A stretch of DNA of 64,000 nucleotides from the NCBI RefSeq assembly GCF_003177035.1, contig NZ_CP029488.1:3664501-3728500 (forward strand). Reading direction: 5' to 3'. Positions 43,482 through 53,317 of the stretch are shown here, in pieces. The position numbers were made by a program, and so were the translations under genes. The stretch's first letter is position 1; each line of letters opens with the position of its first letter. The notes under the pieces were generated by a model, which ran no database searches, was not told the DNA's origin, and was given only the letters and a program-made list of their open reading frames with translations. Source of the DNA: Salinisphaera sp. LB1. GTDB lineage: Bacteria; Pseudomonadota; Gammaproteobacteria; Nevskiales; Salinisphaeraceae.

Positions 43482-46085
43482 TCAATTCTCGTCGGGCGTC
43501 TCGGGGGTCTCGGTTTCGCCGTCGCCGGGCGCGGCTTCATCGTCCGCGTCCTCGACCGCGATACGATCCACGCCCACCAGGCGTTGATCGTCGGCCACCC
43601 GGATGATTCGTACGCCCTGGGTGTTGCGGCCCAGCACGGACACCTCGGAGACCGCCGTGCGGATGAGCGTGCCCATATTGGAAATGAGCATAATCTCGTC
43701 GTCTTCGGACACCTGCGTGGCGCCGACCACTGCACCCGTCTTGTCCGATTGCTTGAGTGCGAGCACACCCTGGCCGCCCCGGCCGCGCAGCGGATAGTCA
43801 TCCACCGGCGTGCGCTTGCCATAGCCGTGTTCGGTGACGGTGAGAATCTCTCCCTCGCGCACGACGATCAGGCCGATCACGGCCGCGGATTCGTCGTCCG
43901 CGGGCAGGCGGATGCCGCGCACGCCGGCGGCGTTGCGGCCCATCTGACGCACGTCCGCCTCGGCGAAGCGAATGACCTTGCCGACCGATGTGAACAACAT
44001 CACCGTATCCTGTCCGCCGGTCCGGTCGACGCCGACCAGGGCGTCGTCGTCGCGCAGATCGATGGCGATGATGCCGTTGGTGCGCGGCCGCGAGAACTGC
44101 TCCAGCGCGGTCTTCTTGACCGTGCCGTTGCGGGTGGCAAAGAACACGTGCTCGTCGGTGTTGAAATCCTTGATCGGCAGCACTTCGGAAATGCGCTCGT
44201 CGGACTCCAGCGGCAGCAGGTTCACGATCGGCTTGCCGCGCGCGCCGCGGCCGGCACTGGGCAACTCGTACACCTTGAGCCAGTACGCCTTGCCGTACGA
44301 CGAAAAGCACAGCAGTGTGTCGTGGGTGTGGGTCACCCACAGTTTCTCGATGAAATCGGCGTCCTTGGTCTTGGTCGACGACTTGCCACGACCGCCACGG
44401 CGCTGCGCGCGATAGTCGCCCAGCGGCTGGCTCTTGACATAGCCTTCGTGCGTCAGCGTGACGACCACATCCTCGGGCGAGATCAGATCGGCGGTGGTCA
44501 GATCCAGATGATCATCCAGGATCTGGGTCTTGCGCTCATCGCCGTATTCGTCGCGTACGGCGACCAATTCGTCACGAATGACCTCGAACAGGCGCGCCAT
44601 CGACGACAGGATCTCGAGATAATCGGCAATGTCGGCGAGCAGCTTCTCGAACTCCTCGACGATCTTGTCCTGCTCGAGCCCGGTCAGACGGTGCAGACGC
44701 AGATCGAGAATGGCCTGGGCCTGGGTCTCGGTGAGCCGGTAGCGGCCTGAATCCTGCAGCCCGTAGTGGCGCGACAGATCGGTCGGGCGCGAGGCATCGG
44801 CGCCAGCGCGCTCGAGCATGGCGTTGACCTGGCCGGGCGCCCATTCGCGACCCATCAAGCCTTCTCGGGCTTCAGCGGGGCCGGACGAGGCCCGGATCAG
44901 GGCGATCACCTCGTCGATATTGGCCAGTGCGACCGTGAGACCTTCCAGCACATGCGCCCGCGCGCGCGCCTTGGCCAGTTCGTACTGGGTACGCCGGGTG
45001 ACGACTTCGCGCCGATGCCGGATGAAGGCTTCCAGCATCTGCTTGAGGTTGAGCGTACGCGGCTGGCCGTCGTCGAGCGCGACCATGTTGATGCCGAACA
45101 CGGTCTGCATCTGCGAATGACGATACAGGTTGTTGAGCACCACCTCGGGGGTTTCCCCGCGGCGCAGCTCGATCACCATGCGCATGCCGTCCTTGTCGGA
45201 CTCGTCGCGCAGCTCGGTGATGCCCTCGACGCGTTTTTCCTTGACCAGCTCGGCGATCTTTTCCAGCAGCCGCGCCTTGTTGACCTGGTACGGCAGCTCG
45301 GTGACCACGATCGCCTGTTTGCCGCGTTCGTCGACATCCTCGAAATGGGCCCGCGCCCGGGTATAGATCCGCCCACGGCCGGTTTCGTAGGCCTCGCGAA
45401 TGCCCGAGGCGCCGTTGATGATGCCCGACGTGGGAAAATCCGGGCCCGGGACGTGTGCCATCAGTTCGGCGATGGTCACGTCTTCGTTATCCATCACCGC
45501 CAGGCAGGCGTTGATGATCTCGCGGATGTTGTGCGGCGGGATGTTGGTCGCCATACCCACGGCGATGCCGGTGCCGCCGTTGACCAGCAGGTTCGGCAGC
45601 CGGGTCGGCAACACCGCCGGCTCGGATTCCGACTCGTCGTAGTTGGGAATGAAATCGACGGTGTCCTTGCCGATGTCGGCCAGCAGCTCGTGGGCGAGCT
45701 TGGCCATGCGCACTTCGGTGTAGCGCATCGCCGCCGGCGCGTCGCCGTCGACCGAGCCGAAGTTGCCCTGGCCGTCAACCAGCACGTAACGCATGGAGAA
45801 ATCCTGCGCCATGCGGACAATCGTGTCGTAGACCGCCGAGTCGCCGTGCGGATGATATTTACCGATGACGTCGCCGACCACGCGGGCGGACTTCTTGTAC
45901 GGCCGGTTCCAGTCGTTGGACAACTCCTGCATCGCGTAGAGCACGCGGCGATGCACCGGCTTGAGGCCGTCGCGCACATCGGGCAGCGCGCGCCCGACGA
46001 TCACGCTCATCGCATAGTCGAGATACGACTGGCGCATCTCGTCTTCCAGGTTGATCGACAGGATCTCTTTTGCGACGTCGGCCAT
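43482..46085 (-). CDS. gyrA: DNA gyrase subunit A
   Basis: Breakage-reunion subunit of gyrase. 867 residues: winged-helix/tower N-domain with QRDR segment [17 protein letters not shown] (wild-type Ser and Asp at the positions equivalent to E. coli 83 and 87), the catalytic Tyr in [10 protein letters not shown], and a C-terminal beta-pinwheel with the GyrA-box QRRGGRGKS. Highly conserved N-terminus [20 protein letters not shown]. Acidic C-terminal tail as usual. Divergent from mtaD. Confidence 0.99.
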   Translation of the reverse strand: MADVAKEILSINLEDEMRQSYLDYAMSVIVGRALPDVRDGLKPVHRRVLYAMQELSNDWNRPYKKSARVVGDVIGKYHPHGDSAVYDTIVRMAQDFSMRYVLVDGQGNFGSVDGDAPAAMRYTEVRMAKLAHELLADIGKDTVDFIPNYDESESEPAVLPTRLPNLLVNGGTGIAVGMATNIPPHNIREIINACLAVMDNEDVTIAELMAHVPGPDFPTSGIINGASGIREAYETGRGRIYTRARAHFEDVDERGKQAIVVTELPYQVNKARLLEKIAELVKEKRVEGITELRDESDKDGMRMVIELRRGETPEVVLNNLYRHSQMQTVFGINMVALDDGQPRTLNLKQMLEAFIRHRREVVTRRTQYELAKARARAHVLEGLTVALANIDEVIALIRASSGPAEAREGLMGREWAPGQVNAMLERAGADASRPTDLSRHYGLQDSGRYRLTETQAQAILDLRLHRLTGLEQDKIVEEFEKLLADIADYLEILSSMARLFEVIRDELVAVRDEYGDERKTQILDDHLDLTTADLISPEDVVVTLTHEGYVKSQPLGDYRAQRRGGRGKSSTKTKDADFIEKLWVTHTHDTLLCFSSYGKAYWLKVYELPSAGRGARGKPIVNLLPLESDERISEVLPIKDFNTDEHVFFATRNGTVKKTALEQFSRPRTNGIIAIDLRDDDALVGVDRTGGQDTVMLFTSVGKVIRFAEADVRQMGRNAAGVRGIRLPADDESAAVIGLIVVREGEILTVTEHGYGKRTPVDDYPLRGRGGQGVLALKQSDKTGAVVGATQVSEDDEIMLISNMGTLIRTAVSEVSVLGRNTQGVRIIRVADDQRLVGVDRIAVEDADDEAAPGDGETETPETPDEN

Positions 46086-46330
46086 AGGCTAGTTCAAGTT
46101 GGCGATCCGGCGCGCAGTCGCGGTCCGCCGGCAGATTCGGAAAACCTCCCGAAACCTGCCTGTCGACCGGGCCCGAAAGACCTCTGCGCGAAGCGCGATA
46201 TGATACCACAGCCATTGCCATCGGCCGCCCGCGACGCTGTCCGGGATACGGCCTGTCCGGTAGCATCGGCGCGCCGGCGCCCGGCACCACCGAACGGCCG
46301 CTCATTCAACGCCCCAAGCGAGGCACGATC

Positions 46331-47674
46331 TTGTCCGAAACCGTCATTCACGCCCGCTGGATCGCCCCCGTCGATGGCACGCATCGATGGCTCGAACATC
46401 AAGCCGTGGTGATCCGCCAGGGCCGCATCGCGGCCATCCTGCCACGCGAACAGGCCGAGCACGCCTATCCGGACGCCGAGGTGATCGAGCGTGGGCGTCA
46501 TCTGCTGGTGCCCGGCTTCATCAACGCCCACACGCATGCGGCGATGAACCTGATGCGCGGGGTGGCCAACGATCTCCCGCTGATGCCCTGGCTGCAACAG
46601 CATATCTGGCCGCTGGAATCGGAATTCATGTCGAAGGTCTTCGTCGCCGACGGCACCGATCTGGCCATGGCGGAAATGATCCGCGGCGGCACGACCTGCT
46701 TCAACGACATGTATTTCTTCCCCGATGTCGTGGCCGAGCATGTCGATCGCGCCGGGATGCGTGCGGCCATCGGCATGATCCTGATCGATTTCCCCACGGT
46801 CTGGGCGGCCACGCCGGATGAGTATCTCGACAAGGGCCTGGCCGTGCACGATGCATGGCGCCACCACGAGCGCATCGTCACCCCGTTCGCCCCGCACGCG
46901 CCCTACACCGTTTCCGACGGGCCACTGGCCAAGATGCGCACCTACGCCGACGAAATGGACGTACGGGTACACATGCACATTCACGAAACCGCATTCGAGG
47001 TCGACAGCGCCGTGGCCGAGCACGGCCAGCGGCCGCTGGCGCGGCTCGATGCGCTCGGCCTGCTCACGCCGAATCTGCTGGCCGTGCACATGACCCAGCT
47101 CACCGCCGCCGAGATCGAGCGCTGTGCCGCGGCCGGCGTGCACGTGATTCATTCGCCGGAATCCAACCTCAAGCTCGCCAGCGGCCTGGCCCCGGTGCAA
47201 AAACTGCGTGATGCCGGCGTCAACGTGGCACTGGGAACTGACGGCGCAGCCTCCAACAACGATCTCGACATGATCGGAGAAATGCGCACCGCCGCGCTGA
47301 TCGGCAAGGTGGCCGGCAACGATGCCGCCGCCGTCTCGGCCGACGCCGCGCTGGAAATGGCCACGATCGCCGGCGCGAAGGCGCTCGGCATCGCCGAGCG
47401 CACCGGCTCGATCGAGGTCGGCAAGGCCGCCGATCTGGCCGCCATCGATCTGGGCGAACTGGAGACGCGGCCGGTATTCGACCCCATCGCCGCCCTGGTC
47501 TACAGCGCGAACCGCCAGCAGGTCACCGACACCTGGGTCGCCGGGCGCGCCCTGATGCGCGACCGCCAGCTGACCACGCTGGATGTCGACGACCTCATGC
47601 ACCGCGCCGACACCTGGGCCGATAAACTGGCCGCATTCCGCGCCCAACCGGAGAACGATCGTCATGCCCAGTAA
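46331..47674 (+). CDS. mtaD: 5-methylthioadenosine / S-adenosylhomocysteine deaminase (TRZ/ATZ amidohydrolase)
   Basis: Deaminates methylthioadenosine or S-adenosylhomocysteine. 447 residues of the amidohydrolase superfamily: metal ligands in NAHTHAAMNLMRG, HMHIHETAFEVD, LLAVHMTQLT and LGTDGAASNNDLDM. Start is TTG at 46331 with GAGG 8 nt before; no ATG fits. The ubiG start lies inside its last codons, so the two are coupled, as in the pseudomonad mtnA-mtaD-ubiG region; mtnA itself is not here. Confidence 0.92.
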   Translation: MSETVIHARWIAPVDGTHRWLEHQAVVIRQGRIAAILPREQAEHAYPDAEVIERGRHLLVPGFINAHTHAAMNLMRGVANDLPLMPWLQQHIWPLESEFMSKVFVADGTDLAMAEMIRGGTTCFNDMYFFPDVVAEHVDRAGMRAAIGMILIDFPTVWAATPDEYLDKGLAVHDAWRHHERIVTPFAPHAPYTVSDGPLAKMRTYADEMDVRVHMHIHETAFEVDSAVAEHGQRPLARLDALGLLTPNLLAVHMTQLTAAEIERCAAAGVHVIHSPESNLKLASGLAPVQKLRDAGVNVALGTDGAASNNDLDMIGEMRTAALIGKVAGNDAAAVSADAALEMATIAGAKALGIAERTGSIEVGKAADLAAIDLGELETRPVFDPIAALVYSANRQQVTDTWVAGRALMRDRQLTTLDVDDLMHRADTWADKLAAFRAQPENDRHAQ

Positions 47675-48374
47675 TCAGCAAGCCGAACTGGATAAGTTCG
47701 ACGCCATGGCCGCCGACTGGTGGGATCCGAGCGGCCACATGCGGCCGCTGCACGACATCAACCCGCTGCGCACGGCCTACATCGAGCGCCGGGCTGGCGG
47801 CCTTGCGGGCAAGCGCGTGCTCGATGTCGGCTGCGGTGCCGGCCTGCTCGCCGAGGCCATGGCCGCGCGCGGCGCGCGCGTCACCGGGATCGATCTGGCG
47901 CAACAGGCGGTGGAAGCAGCGCGGCACCATGCCGAGCAATCGCGGCTGGACATCGATTATCGCGTGGTCTCGAGCCGTGATCTGGCGGCCGAACTCGCCG
48001 GTACGTTCGATATCGTGGTCGCCTACGAAATGCTCGAACACGTCGACGAACCTGCGTATGTGGTCGACGACTGTGCCCGGCTGACGGCAGCCGGCGGCCA
48101 TACCTTCTTCTCCACCATCAATCGCACGCCCAAGGCCTGGACGCTCGCGATCGGCGGCGCCGAGTACGTGCTCGGCCTGTTGCCGCGCGGCACCCATGAA
48201 TACGCCAAGCTGATCAAGCCGGCCGAACTGTCGGCGTACTGCCGGCACGCCGGCCTCGACGTGGTCGACATCAGCGGCATGCGTTACAACCCGCTGACCC
48301 GCCATGCGGCATTCGGCGCACGGCCGGATGTGAACTACTTCGTGCACGCGCGCCGCAACGGGGATGACTCTTGA
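47664..48374 (+). CDS. ubiG: Ubiquinone biosynthesis O-methyltransferase
   Basis: SAM-dependent enzyme for both O-methylations of ubiquinone. 236 residues with KFDAMAADWWDPSG at the N-terminus, SAM motif I VLDVGCGAGLLAEAMA, VVAYEMLEHV, and HTFFSTINRTPKAW, all typical. Overlaps mtaD by 11 bp and the next gene by TTGA. Confidence 0.97.
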   Translation: MPSNQQAELDKFDAMAADWWDPSGHMRPLHDINPLRTAYIERRAGGLAGKRVLDVGCGAGLLAEAMAARGARVTGIDLAQQAVEAARHHAEQSRLDIDYRVVSSRDLAAELAGTFDIVVAYEMLEHVDEPAYVVDDCARLTAAGGHTFFSTINRTPKAWTLAIGGAEYVLGLLPRGTHEYAKLIKPAELSAYCRHAGLDVVDISGMRYNPLTRHAAFGARPDVNYFVHARRNGDDS

Positions 48375-49051
48375 GCCCGGCCGGGCAACGCAGTGTGCTG
48401 TTCGACCTGGACGGGACGCTGATGCATACCGCGCCCGACCTGGTCGGCGCGCTCAACGACATGCGCCGCGCCGACGGCCTGGACCCGATGCCGGAAGACG
48501 TGCTCGCCCCCTACTGTTCCTACGGCGGGCGCGGCCTGCTGGGCCGCGGCTTTGATCTCACGCCGGACGATGACGGGTATCGCGAGGCCTACGATCGCTT
48601 CATCGCGCGCTATCGCCAGCGCATGACGCAGGAAAGCCATCCCTACGATGGCATTCGCGAACTGGTCGCACGCCTGGGTGCCGCCGATCTGGCCTGGGGC
48701 GTGGTCACCAACAAGGTGGAGGCGCTGGCTGTGCCGTTGATCGAACACACCGCCTTCGACCCGGCCCCCGGGTGCGTCATCGGCGGCGACACGGCGGGCG
48801 TATCCAAGCCCGATCCGCGGCCGATCCTGCTGGCCTGCGAGCGTATGGGCGTCGAGCCGTCGCATTCGGTCTACGTCGGCGATTCGGATCGCGACATCCT
48901 GGCCGGGCGCGCGGCCGGCATGCCGACGATCGCGGCCAGCTACGGCTATGTGCCGGTGGATGACGATATCGCGCAATGGCAAGCCGATGCCGTGGTCGCT
49001 ACGCCGGCCGAACTGTGGGACGCGATTCAGCGGCTGCAGCCCGCCGCCTGA
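48371..49051 (+). CDS. mupP: HAD phosphatase of the Gph/MupP type
   Basis: 226-residue HAD-superfamily phosphatase: motif I VLFDLDGTL, motif II VVTNK, motif III Lys in GVSKPDPRP, motif IV GDSDRD. The sequence alone would be called phosphoglycolate phosphatase. Synteny argues for MupP: in Pseudomonas the gene right after ubiG is the N-acetylmuramate-6-phosphate phosphatase of the peptidoglycan recycling route. I cannot separate the two without a tree. TTG start overlaps the ubiG stop (TTGA). Its last 25 bp overlap the convergent glycosylase gene. Confidence 0.8.
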   Translation: MSPAGQRSVLFDLDGTLMHTAPDLVGALNDMRRADGLDPMPEDVLAPYCSYGGRGLLGRGFDLTPDDDGYREAYDRFIARYRQRMTQESHPYDGIRELVARLGAADLAWGVVTNKVEALAVPLIEHTAFDPAPGCVIGGDTAGVSKPDPRPILLACERMGVEPSHSVYVGDSDRDILAGRAAGMPTIAASYGYVPVDDDIAQWQADAVVATPAELWDAIQRLQPAA

Positions 49052-49773
49052 CTTTCGGCGGCCTGTTGGCGGCCGTGGGCACAGGTCGGCGCCAGCACGC
49101 AGCGCGCGCAGTCCGGTGCCCGCTTGTGACATCGATGCTTGGCGTGGGCCACGATCAGCGCATGCAGTTCGTCGTAGAACGCGGCGGTGGCACACGCCCC
49201 TACAGCCGTCTCGATCGAGTCGCGCAGCCGTTCGTAGCGCCGCGGCCCCTGCCACATCCCGTAGCGCTCAAGGATTCGAAACGCATACGCATCGGCAATA
49301 AAGCGTGGTCGGTCGAAGGCATAGAGCGCAATCACGTCGGCGGTTTCCGGGCCGATGCCATGCAATGCACGCAGCTCGTGGCAAAGGGTGGCCGTACCCA
49401 GCGCCTCGATCGCCGCAAAGCCGCCGCGTGCGACGAACCAACGACACAACGAGCGCAGCCGCTCGGCCTTGATCCGGTGCGGGCCGGCCCGACGGATCAG
49501 GCCCGGCAGGTCATCGTGCGCCAGGATCGCCTCGGGTGTCAGCGGACCGGCGTCGCGCAGCGCGGCGATGGCGATCTCGACGTTGGTCCATGCCGTGTGC
49601 TGGGTGAGTACCGCGCCGACCAGAATCTCGAATCTCGGATGGGAATCGTCCTGGGTCGGCCACCAGTGCTGGGGCCCGTAGGCCGATGCCAGGCGATCGT
49701 GGAAATCCACGATGGCGGCGGCTGTTGGGATTCTACCGGCCGCGCCCGACGGCTTTTTCTCTTGTGAAGACAT
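49027..49773 (-). CDS. HhH-GPD DNA glycosylase with Fe-S cluster (MagIII-like)
   Basis: Endonuclease III superfamily base-excision enzyme, 248 residues. HhH motif LRALHGIGPETADVIALYAF, catalytic Asp in RFIADAYAFRIL, and a C-terminal Fe-S ligand set Cys-x6-Cys-x2-Cys-x5-Cys (CHKRAPDCARCVLAPTC). The Lys that gives EndoIII its AP-lyase activity is replaced by Glu (GIGPETAD), as in the MagIII 3-methyladenine glycosylases (GxGxESAD), so it is probably a monofunctional alkyl-base glycosylase. The ATG at 49773 lies at the edge of a MITE-like element and has no Shine-Dalgarno, so the true start may be downstream. Confidence 0.82.
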   Translation of the reverse strand: MSSQEKKPSGAAGRIPTAAAIVDFHDRLASAYGPQHWWPTQDDSHPRFEILVGAVLTQHTAWTNVEIAIAALRDAGPLTPEAILAHDDLPGLIRRAGPHRIKAERLRSLCRWFVARGGFAAIEALGTATLCHELRALHGIGPETADVIALYAFDRPRFIADAYAFRILERYGMWQGPRRYERLRDSIETAVGACATAAFYDELHALIVAHAKHRCHKRAPDCARCVLAPTCAHGRQQAAESQAAGCSR

Positions 49774-50150
49774 TTATATCCGCAGATCAACGCAGATTCA
49801 CGCCGATCAAGAAAGCGCACATGCGCTGAACTCGACTGGCATTCATTGACGAACGGATTGCGATCCGGCACGCCATTCATTCGAAAAGGCATCGGCTCGT
49901 GCCACCACGGCGAACTAACACTATCTGACAGAGTCGCGTTGCCGCCCGAAATCGTGCTTCGGCAAGGCGCTTGGCGCCAGCCTTGGTCGTGTCGAGGCCA
50001 AGCTGCGCAGCGTCGCAGGGCGCTGACTAGCGCATTTTCCTCTGCACCCGCCCCGTGGGGTATCGAAAAATGTACGGCCAGGAACGCACATCGAAGCCAG
50101 TGAATGCTGACATAACATCTGCGTCAATCTGCGTTGATCTGCGGATAAAT
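49772..50150. repeat. MITE-like element, 379 bp, with about 30-bp terminal inverted repeats
   Basis: Ends are near-perfect inverted repeats: ATCCGCAGATCAACGCAGAT followed by TCACGC at 49779-49803, matched at 50121-50150 with one substitution (GACGC) and a 2-base deletion. The inside has no intact gene; a minus-strand reading suggests decayed short peptides only. It fills the gap between rluB (24 bp away) and the start of the glycosylase gene. Confidence 0.7.
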
Positions 50151-50174
50151 GCCTTACAACAATAGAAGCACGCT

Positions 50175-50918
50175 CTAACGTTTGAGATCGACCAACTTGG
50201 CCAGCGCGCTGACTTCCTTTTTATCGAGCTCGCGGTAGCTGCCGGCCTTGACCCCGGTCGGCAAAGGAATCGGGCCGAAGCCGGTCCGCATGAGGCGCGA
50301 GACGGTCACACCCTGGCTGTCCCAGAGGCGGCGCACGACGCGGTTGCGCCCCTGGCGCACGGTAACCTCGAACCAGCGGTTGGCGCGATGGGCATCGTAG
50401 CCCTCGCGGATCGAATCGAAGCGCGCAATGCCGTCTTCCAGCTGCACCCCCTCGACCAGCCGATCGAGCATGGCCTGATCGACTTCACCGCGCACGCGAA
50501 CGGCGTAAGTGCGCACGATTTCGTACGACGGATGCTCCAGCCGCCGCTTCAATTCGCCGTCGGTGGTAAGCAACAGCAGGCCCGAGGTATTGACGTCGAG
50601 CCGGCCGACGGCGAGCCAGCGTCCTGCGTCGAGCTTGGGCAGCTTGCGAAAGACCGTGGCCCGGCCTTCCGGATCGCGACGGGTCACGACCTGGTCGATG
50701 TGCTTCTTGTAGGCGAGAACACGAACCGGGACCTCGCCGCGCTTCGCCAGATTGAGCGGCCTGCCGTCCAGTCGCACGCTATCGCCCGCCGCGAGTGTAT
50801 CGCCGAGCGTCGCCACGCGCTCATTGATCTTGACGCGGCCCTCGGCGATCGCGCGTTCGAGTTCGCGCCGCGAACCGTAGCCGGCGTGCGCCAGCACTTT
50901 CTGTATACGATCAGCCAT
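50175..50918 (-). CDS. rluB: 23S rRNA pseudouridine synthase RluB
   Basis: Makes pseudouridine in 23S rRNA (2605 in E. coli). 247 residues: N-terminal S4 domain (RIQKVLAHAGYGSRRELERA), catalytic Asp in GRLDVNTSGLLLLTTDGEL, and RQGRNRVVRRLWDSQGV. RluB rather than RsuA, E or F from context, since it belongs with scpA-scpB in many gammaproteobacteria; here fpr lies between. Shorter than E. coli RluB because the basic C-terminal tail is missing. Confidence 0.9.
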   Translation of the reverse strand: MADRIQKVLAHAGYGSRRELERAIAEGRVKINERVATLGDTLAAGDSVRLDGRPLNLAKRGEVPVRVLAYKKHIDQVVTRRDPEGRATVFRKLPKLDAGRWLAVGRLDVNTSGLLLLTTDGELKRRLEHPSYEIVRTYAVRVRGEVDQAMLDRLVEGVQLEDGIARFDSIREGYDAHRANRWFEVTVRQGRNRVVRRLWDSQGVTVSRLMRTGFGPIPLPTGVKAGSYRELDKKEVSALAKLVDLKR

Positions 50919-50938
50919 GATTGGATCCGATGGTCCGG

Positions 50939-51718
50939 TTATTTCTCGACGAAGGCACGTTCGATGACGTATTCGCCCGGCTTGCCGATATGCGGCGATA
51001 CCGTGAACCCGCGATCGTCGAGCAGCTTCGCGGTGTCGTCCAGCATACCCGGGCTGCCGCAGATCATGGCGCGGTCGCGCTCGGGATCGAGCGGCTCCAG
51101 GCCCAGATCGCCGGTTATCCGGCCGTTGTCGAGCAGCGTGGTCAACCGCCCCTGGTTGCGGAACGGCTCGCGACTGACGACCGGGTAATACAACAACCGA
51201 CCCTGGATGAGTTCGCCCAGGATCTCGTCGTTGGGCAGGTCGTTCTTGAGCAGCTCGTCGTAGGCCAGATCCTCGATGTAGCGCACCCCATGCACCACGA
51301 TCACCCGCTCGAAGCGTTCGTAGGTCTCCGGATCGCGCACGACCGACAAAAACGGCGCCAGACCGGTGCCGGTCGACAACAGATACAGATTGCGCCCCGG
51401 ATGCAGGTCGGTAATCAGTAGCGTACCGGTCGGCTTGGTCGATACGAATACTTCATCGTCAACCTTGAGATGCTGCAGGCGCGAGGTCAGCGGCCCATCC
51501 GGCACCTTGATCGAGAAGAACTCGAGGTATTCCTCGTAATTGGCCGACACGATGCTGTAGGCGCGCAACAGCGGTTTGCCGCTTTCGGTCGGCAAGCCGA
51601 TCATCACGAACTGGCCGTTCTCGAACCGCAGGGAATGGTCGCGCGTCGTGGTGAACGAAAACAGGGAATCATTCCAGTGCTTCACGCTGGTGACGCGTTC
51701 GGTATTCAGGGCTGCCAT
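50939..51718 (-). CDS. fpr: Ferredoxin/flavodoxin-NADP+ reductase
   Basis: FAD flavoenzyme passing electrons between NADPH and ferredoxin or flavodoxin. 259 residues; FAD motif RAYSIVSANYEEYLEFFSIK, NADP-binding LLSTGTGLAPFLSVVRD, MICGSPGML, and the C-terminal VIERAFVEK typical of the bacterial Azotobacter/Rhodobacter-type reductases. ATG at 51718 is chosen because the frame upstream is unconserved. Inserted between scpB and rluB. Confidence 0.95.
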   Translation of the reverse strand: MAALNTERVTSVKHWNDSLFSFTTTRDHSLRFENGQFVMIGLPTESGKPLLRAYSIVSANYEEYLEFFSIKVPDGPLTSRLQHLKVDDEVFVSTKPTGTLLITDLHPGRNLYLLSTGTGLAPFLSVVRDPETYERFERVIVVHGVRYIEDLAYDELLKNDLPNDEILGELIQGRLLYYPVVSREPFRNQGRLTTLLDNGRITGDLGLEPLDPERDRAMICGSPGMLDDTAKLLDDRGFTVSPHIGKPGEYVIERAFVEK

Positions 51719-51794
51719 GAGATGTCCATCATCAAACCGCTTTCGCGGCATCAAACCAAAACAAGTGTGGCGGGTAACGTGGTGCCGGCGCGGC

Positions 51795-52490
51795 TTATTC
51801 CAAGTCCGCACGGTCGTCGGGCGGCACGTCGGTTGATCCCTCCGGCGTGCCCGCATCGCCGTCGTCGGCGTCTCCGCGCAGGCGTGCGACCGCCGCGTCG
51901 AGCGTGTCGACATCCTTGAGCTCGGGCAGGCTCGGCAGATCCGCCAATCGTTTCACGCCGAAATCGTCGAGGAAACGCGGGGTGGTGGCATACAGCGCCG
52001 GCCGGCCGGGTACTTCACGATGGCCGACTACCTTGATCCATTCGTACTCGGACAGGGTCTTGATGATGCCGGTCGACACCGACACCCCGCGCACCGCTTC
52101 GATGTCGGAACGCGCCAGCGGCTGGCGGTAGCAGATGATCGCCAGTGTCTCGAGCATGGCGCGCGAAAGCTTCGGCGGGCGTTCCTCCCAGAGCCGGGCC
52201 ACCAGCGCGCCGTAGTCCGGCCCCACCTGGAAGCGCCAGCCGCCGGCCACCTCGACCAGGTCCGCGGCCGAGTCGGCATAGCGCCCGGCCAACGCCGACA
52301 GCGCGGTGCGTACATCGGCCTTGTCGACCGCATCGGTGGTCTCGAGCAGCCGCACGAGCTGGTCGACCGACAACGGCGAATCCGCGGCCAGCAACAACGC
52401 CTCGATACAACGCACCAGCCGCTCGGAGACTTCGGGGCTCTCGCTCGTCCGGGCGGCGCCGGCCTCGGGTGACGGCTTCGATTCGGTCAT
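51795..52490 (-). CDS. scpB: Segregation and condensation protein B
   Basis: Winged-helix kleisin-associated subunit of the SMC condensin. 231 residues: LVRCIEALLLAADSPLSVDQ, AMLETLAIICYRQPLARSDI, VVGHREVPGRPALYATT and FLDDFGVKRLADLPSLPEL are the family blocks; acidic C-terminal tail. ATG at 52490 overlaps the scpA stop by 4 bp. SMC itself is coded at the right end of this window. Confidence 0.96.
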   Translation of the reverse strand: MTESKPSPEAGAARTSESPEVSERLVRCIEALLLAADSPLSVDQLVRLLETTDAVDKADVRTALSALAGRYADSAADLVEVAGGWRFQVGPDYGALVARLWEERPPKLSRAMLETLAIICYRQPLARSDIEAVRGVSVSTGIIKTLSEYEWIKVVGHREVPGRPALYATTPRFLDDFGVKRLADLPSLPELKDVDTLDAAVARLRGDADDGDAGTPEGSTDVPPDDRADLE

Positions 52491-53302
52491 TCCGCCCCCC
52501 GGCGGCGCAGCGACACGGGCGCATACGGCGCCGCCTGCTCGATCGCGATCAACGACTCGCGCGCCAGCTCCAGAATCGCCAGAAACGACACGACGACGCC
52601 CAACCGCCCTTCCTCCAATGAGACCAGGGTAACGAATGCCACCGGGCGGTCCGAATCCAGCCGCTCGAGAATCCGCGTCATGTGCTCGCGCACCGACAAC
52701 GGCTCGCGCTCGATCACATGCCGCGAATACAGCTCCGCCCGCGTCAGGACGTCGTGCAGCGCGCCGAGCAGCGCACGCAGATCGGTTTCCGGTGCCGGAC
52801 GCTCGATGGCCATCGCCACGGGCTCGTGCCGGACGGGCGTGATGTCGCGCCCGACGCGCGGGCATTCGTCCAGGCTTTCCGCCGCCTCCTTGAACTGTTC
52901 GTATTCGGCCAGGCGGCGGATCAGCTCGGATCGCGGGTCCTCGCCCTCGTCTTCTTCCGCGTGCTCGGTCTTCGGCAACAGCATGCGCGACTTGATCTCG
53001 GCCAGCATCGCGGCCATCAGCAGATACTCGCCGGCCAGCTCGATCGCCATTTCCTCCATCAATTCGATATAGGCCATGTACTGCTGGGTGATCGTGAACA
53101 CCGGAATATCGAGGATGTTCAGGTTCTGACGGCGGATCAGGTACAGCAACAGATCGAGCGGGCCTTCGAAGGTCTCCAGAAACACGCGCAGCGCGTCCGG
53201 CGGGATGTACAGATCCTCGGGCAGCGCCTCGTAGCGCTCGCCCGCGACCCGGATGGCTTCATCATCCGGCGTCGGCTCCGAGTCGGCGGCGGTCGCGGTC
53301 AA
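52487..53302 (-). CDS. scpA: Segregation and condensation protein A
   Basis: Kleisin that bridges the SMC heads. 271 residues; conserved FEGPLDLLLYLIRRQNLNIL near residue 49, YLLMAAMLAEIKSRMLLPK, and a C-terminal winged-helix region FLAILELAREGLI-like (here FLAILELARESLIAIEQ). An N-terminal acidic extension precedes the domain. Starts 15 bp after trpS; same strand. Confidence 0.96.
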   Translation of the reverse strand: MTATAADSEPTPDDEAIRVAGERYEALPEDLYIPPDALRVFLETFEGPLDLLLYLIRRQNLNILDIPVFTITQQYMAYIELMEEMAIELAGEYLLMAAMLAEIKSRMLLPKTEHAEEDEGEDPRSELIRRLAEYEQFKEAAESLDECPRVGRDITPVRHEPVAMAIERPAPETDLRALLGALHDVLTRAELYSRHVIEREPLSVREHMTRILERLDSDRPVAFVTLVSLEEGRLGVVVSFLAILELARESLIAIEQAAPYAPVSLRRRGAE

Positions 53303-53317
53303 GATCGGCGGACGGCC

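Noticed and set aside
44766-46412. Long plus-strand frame antisense to gyrA
   Set aside because: Complement of a strongly conserved gene; no start signals or protein-like motifs.
46094-47665. 523-codon minus-strand frame over mtaD
   Set aside because: Antisense of an amidohydrolase with all metal-binding motifs on the other strand.
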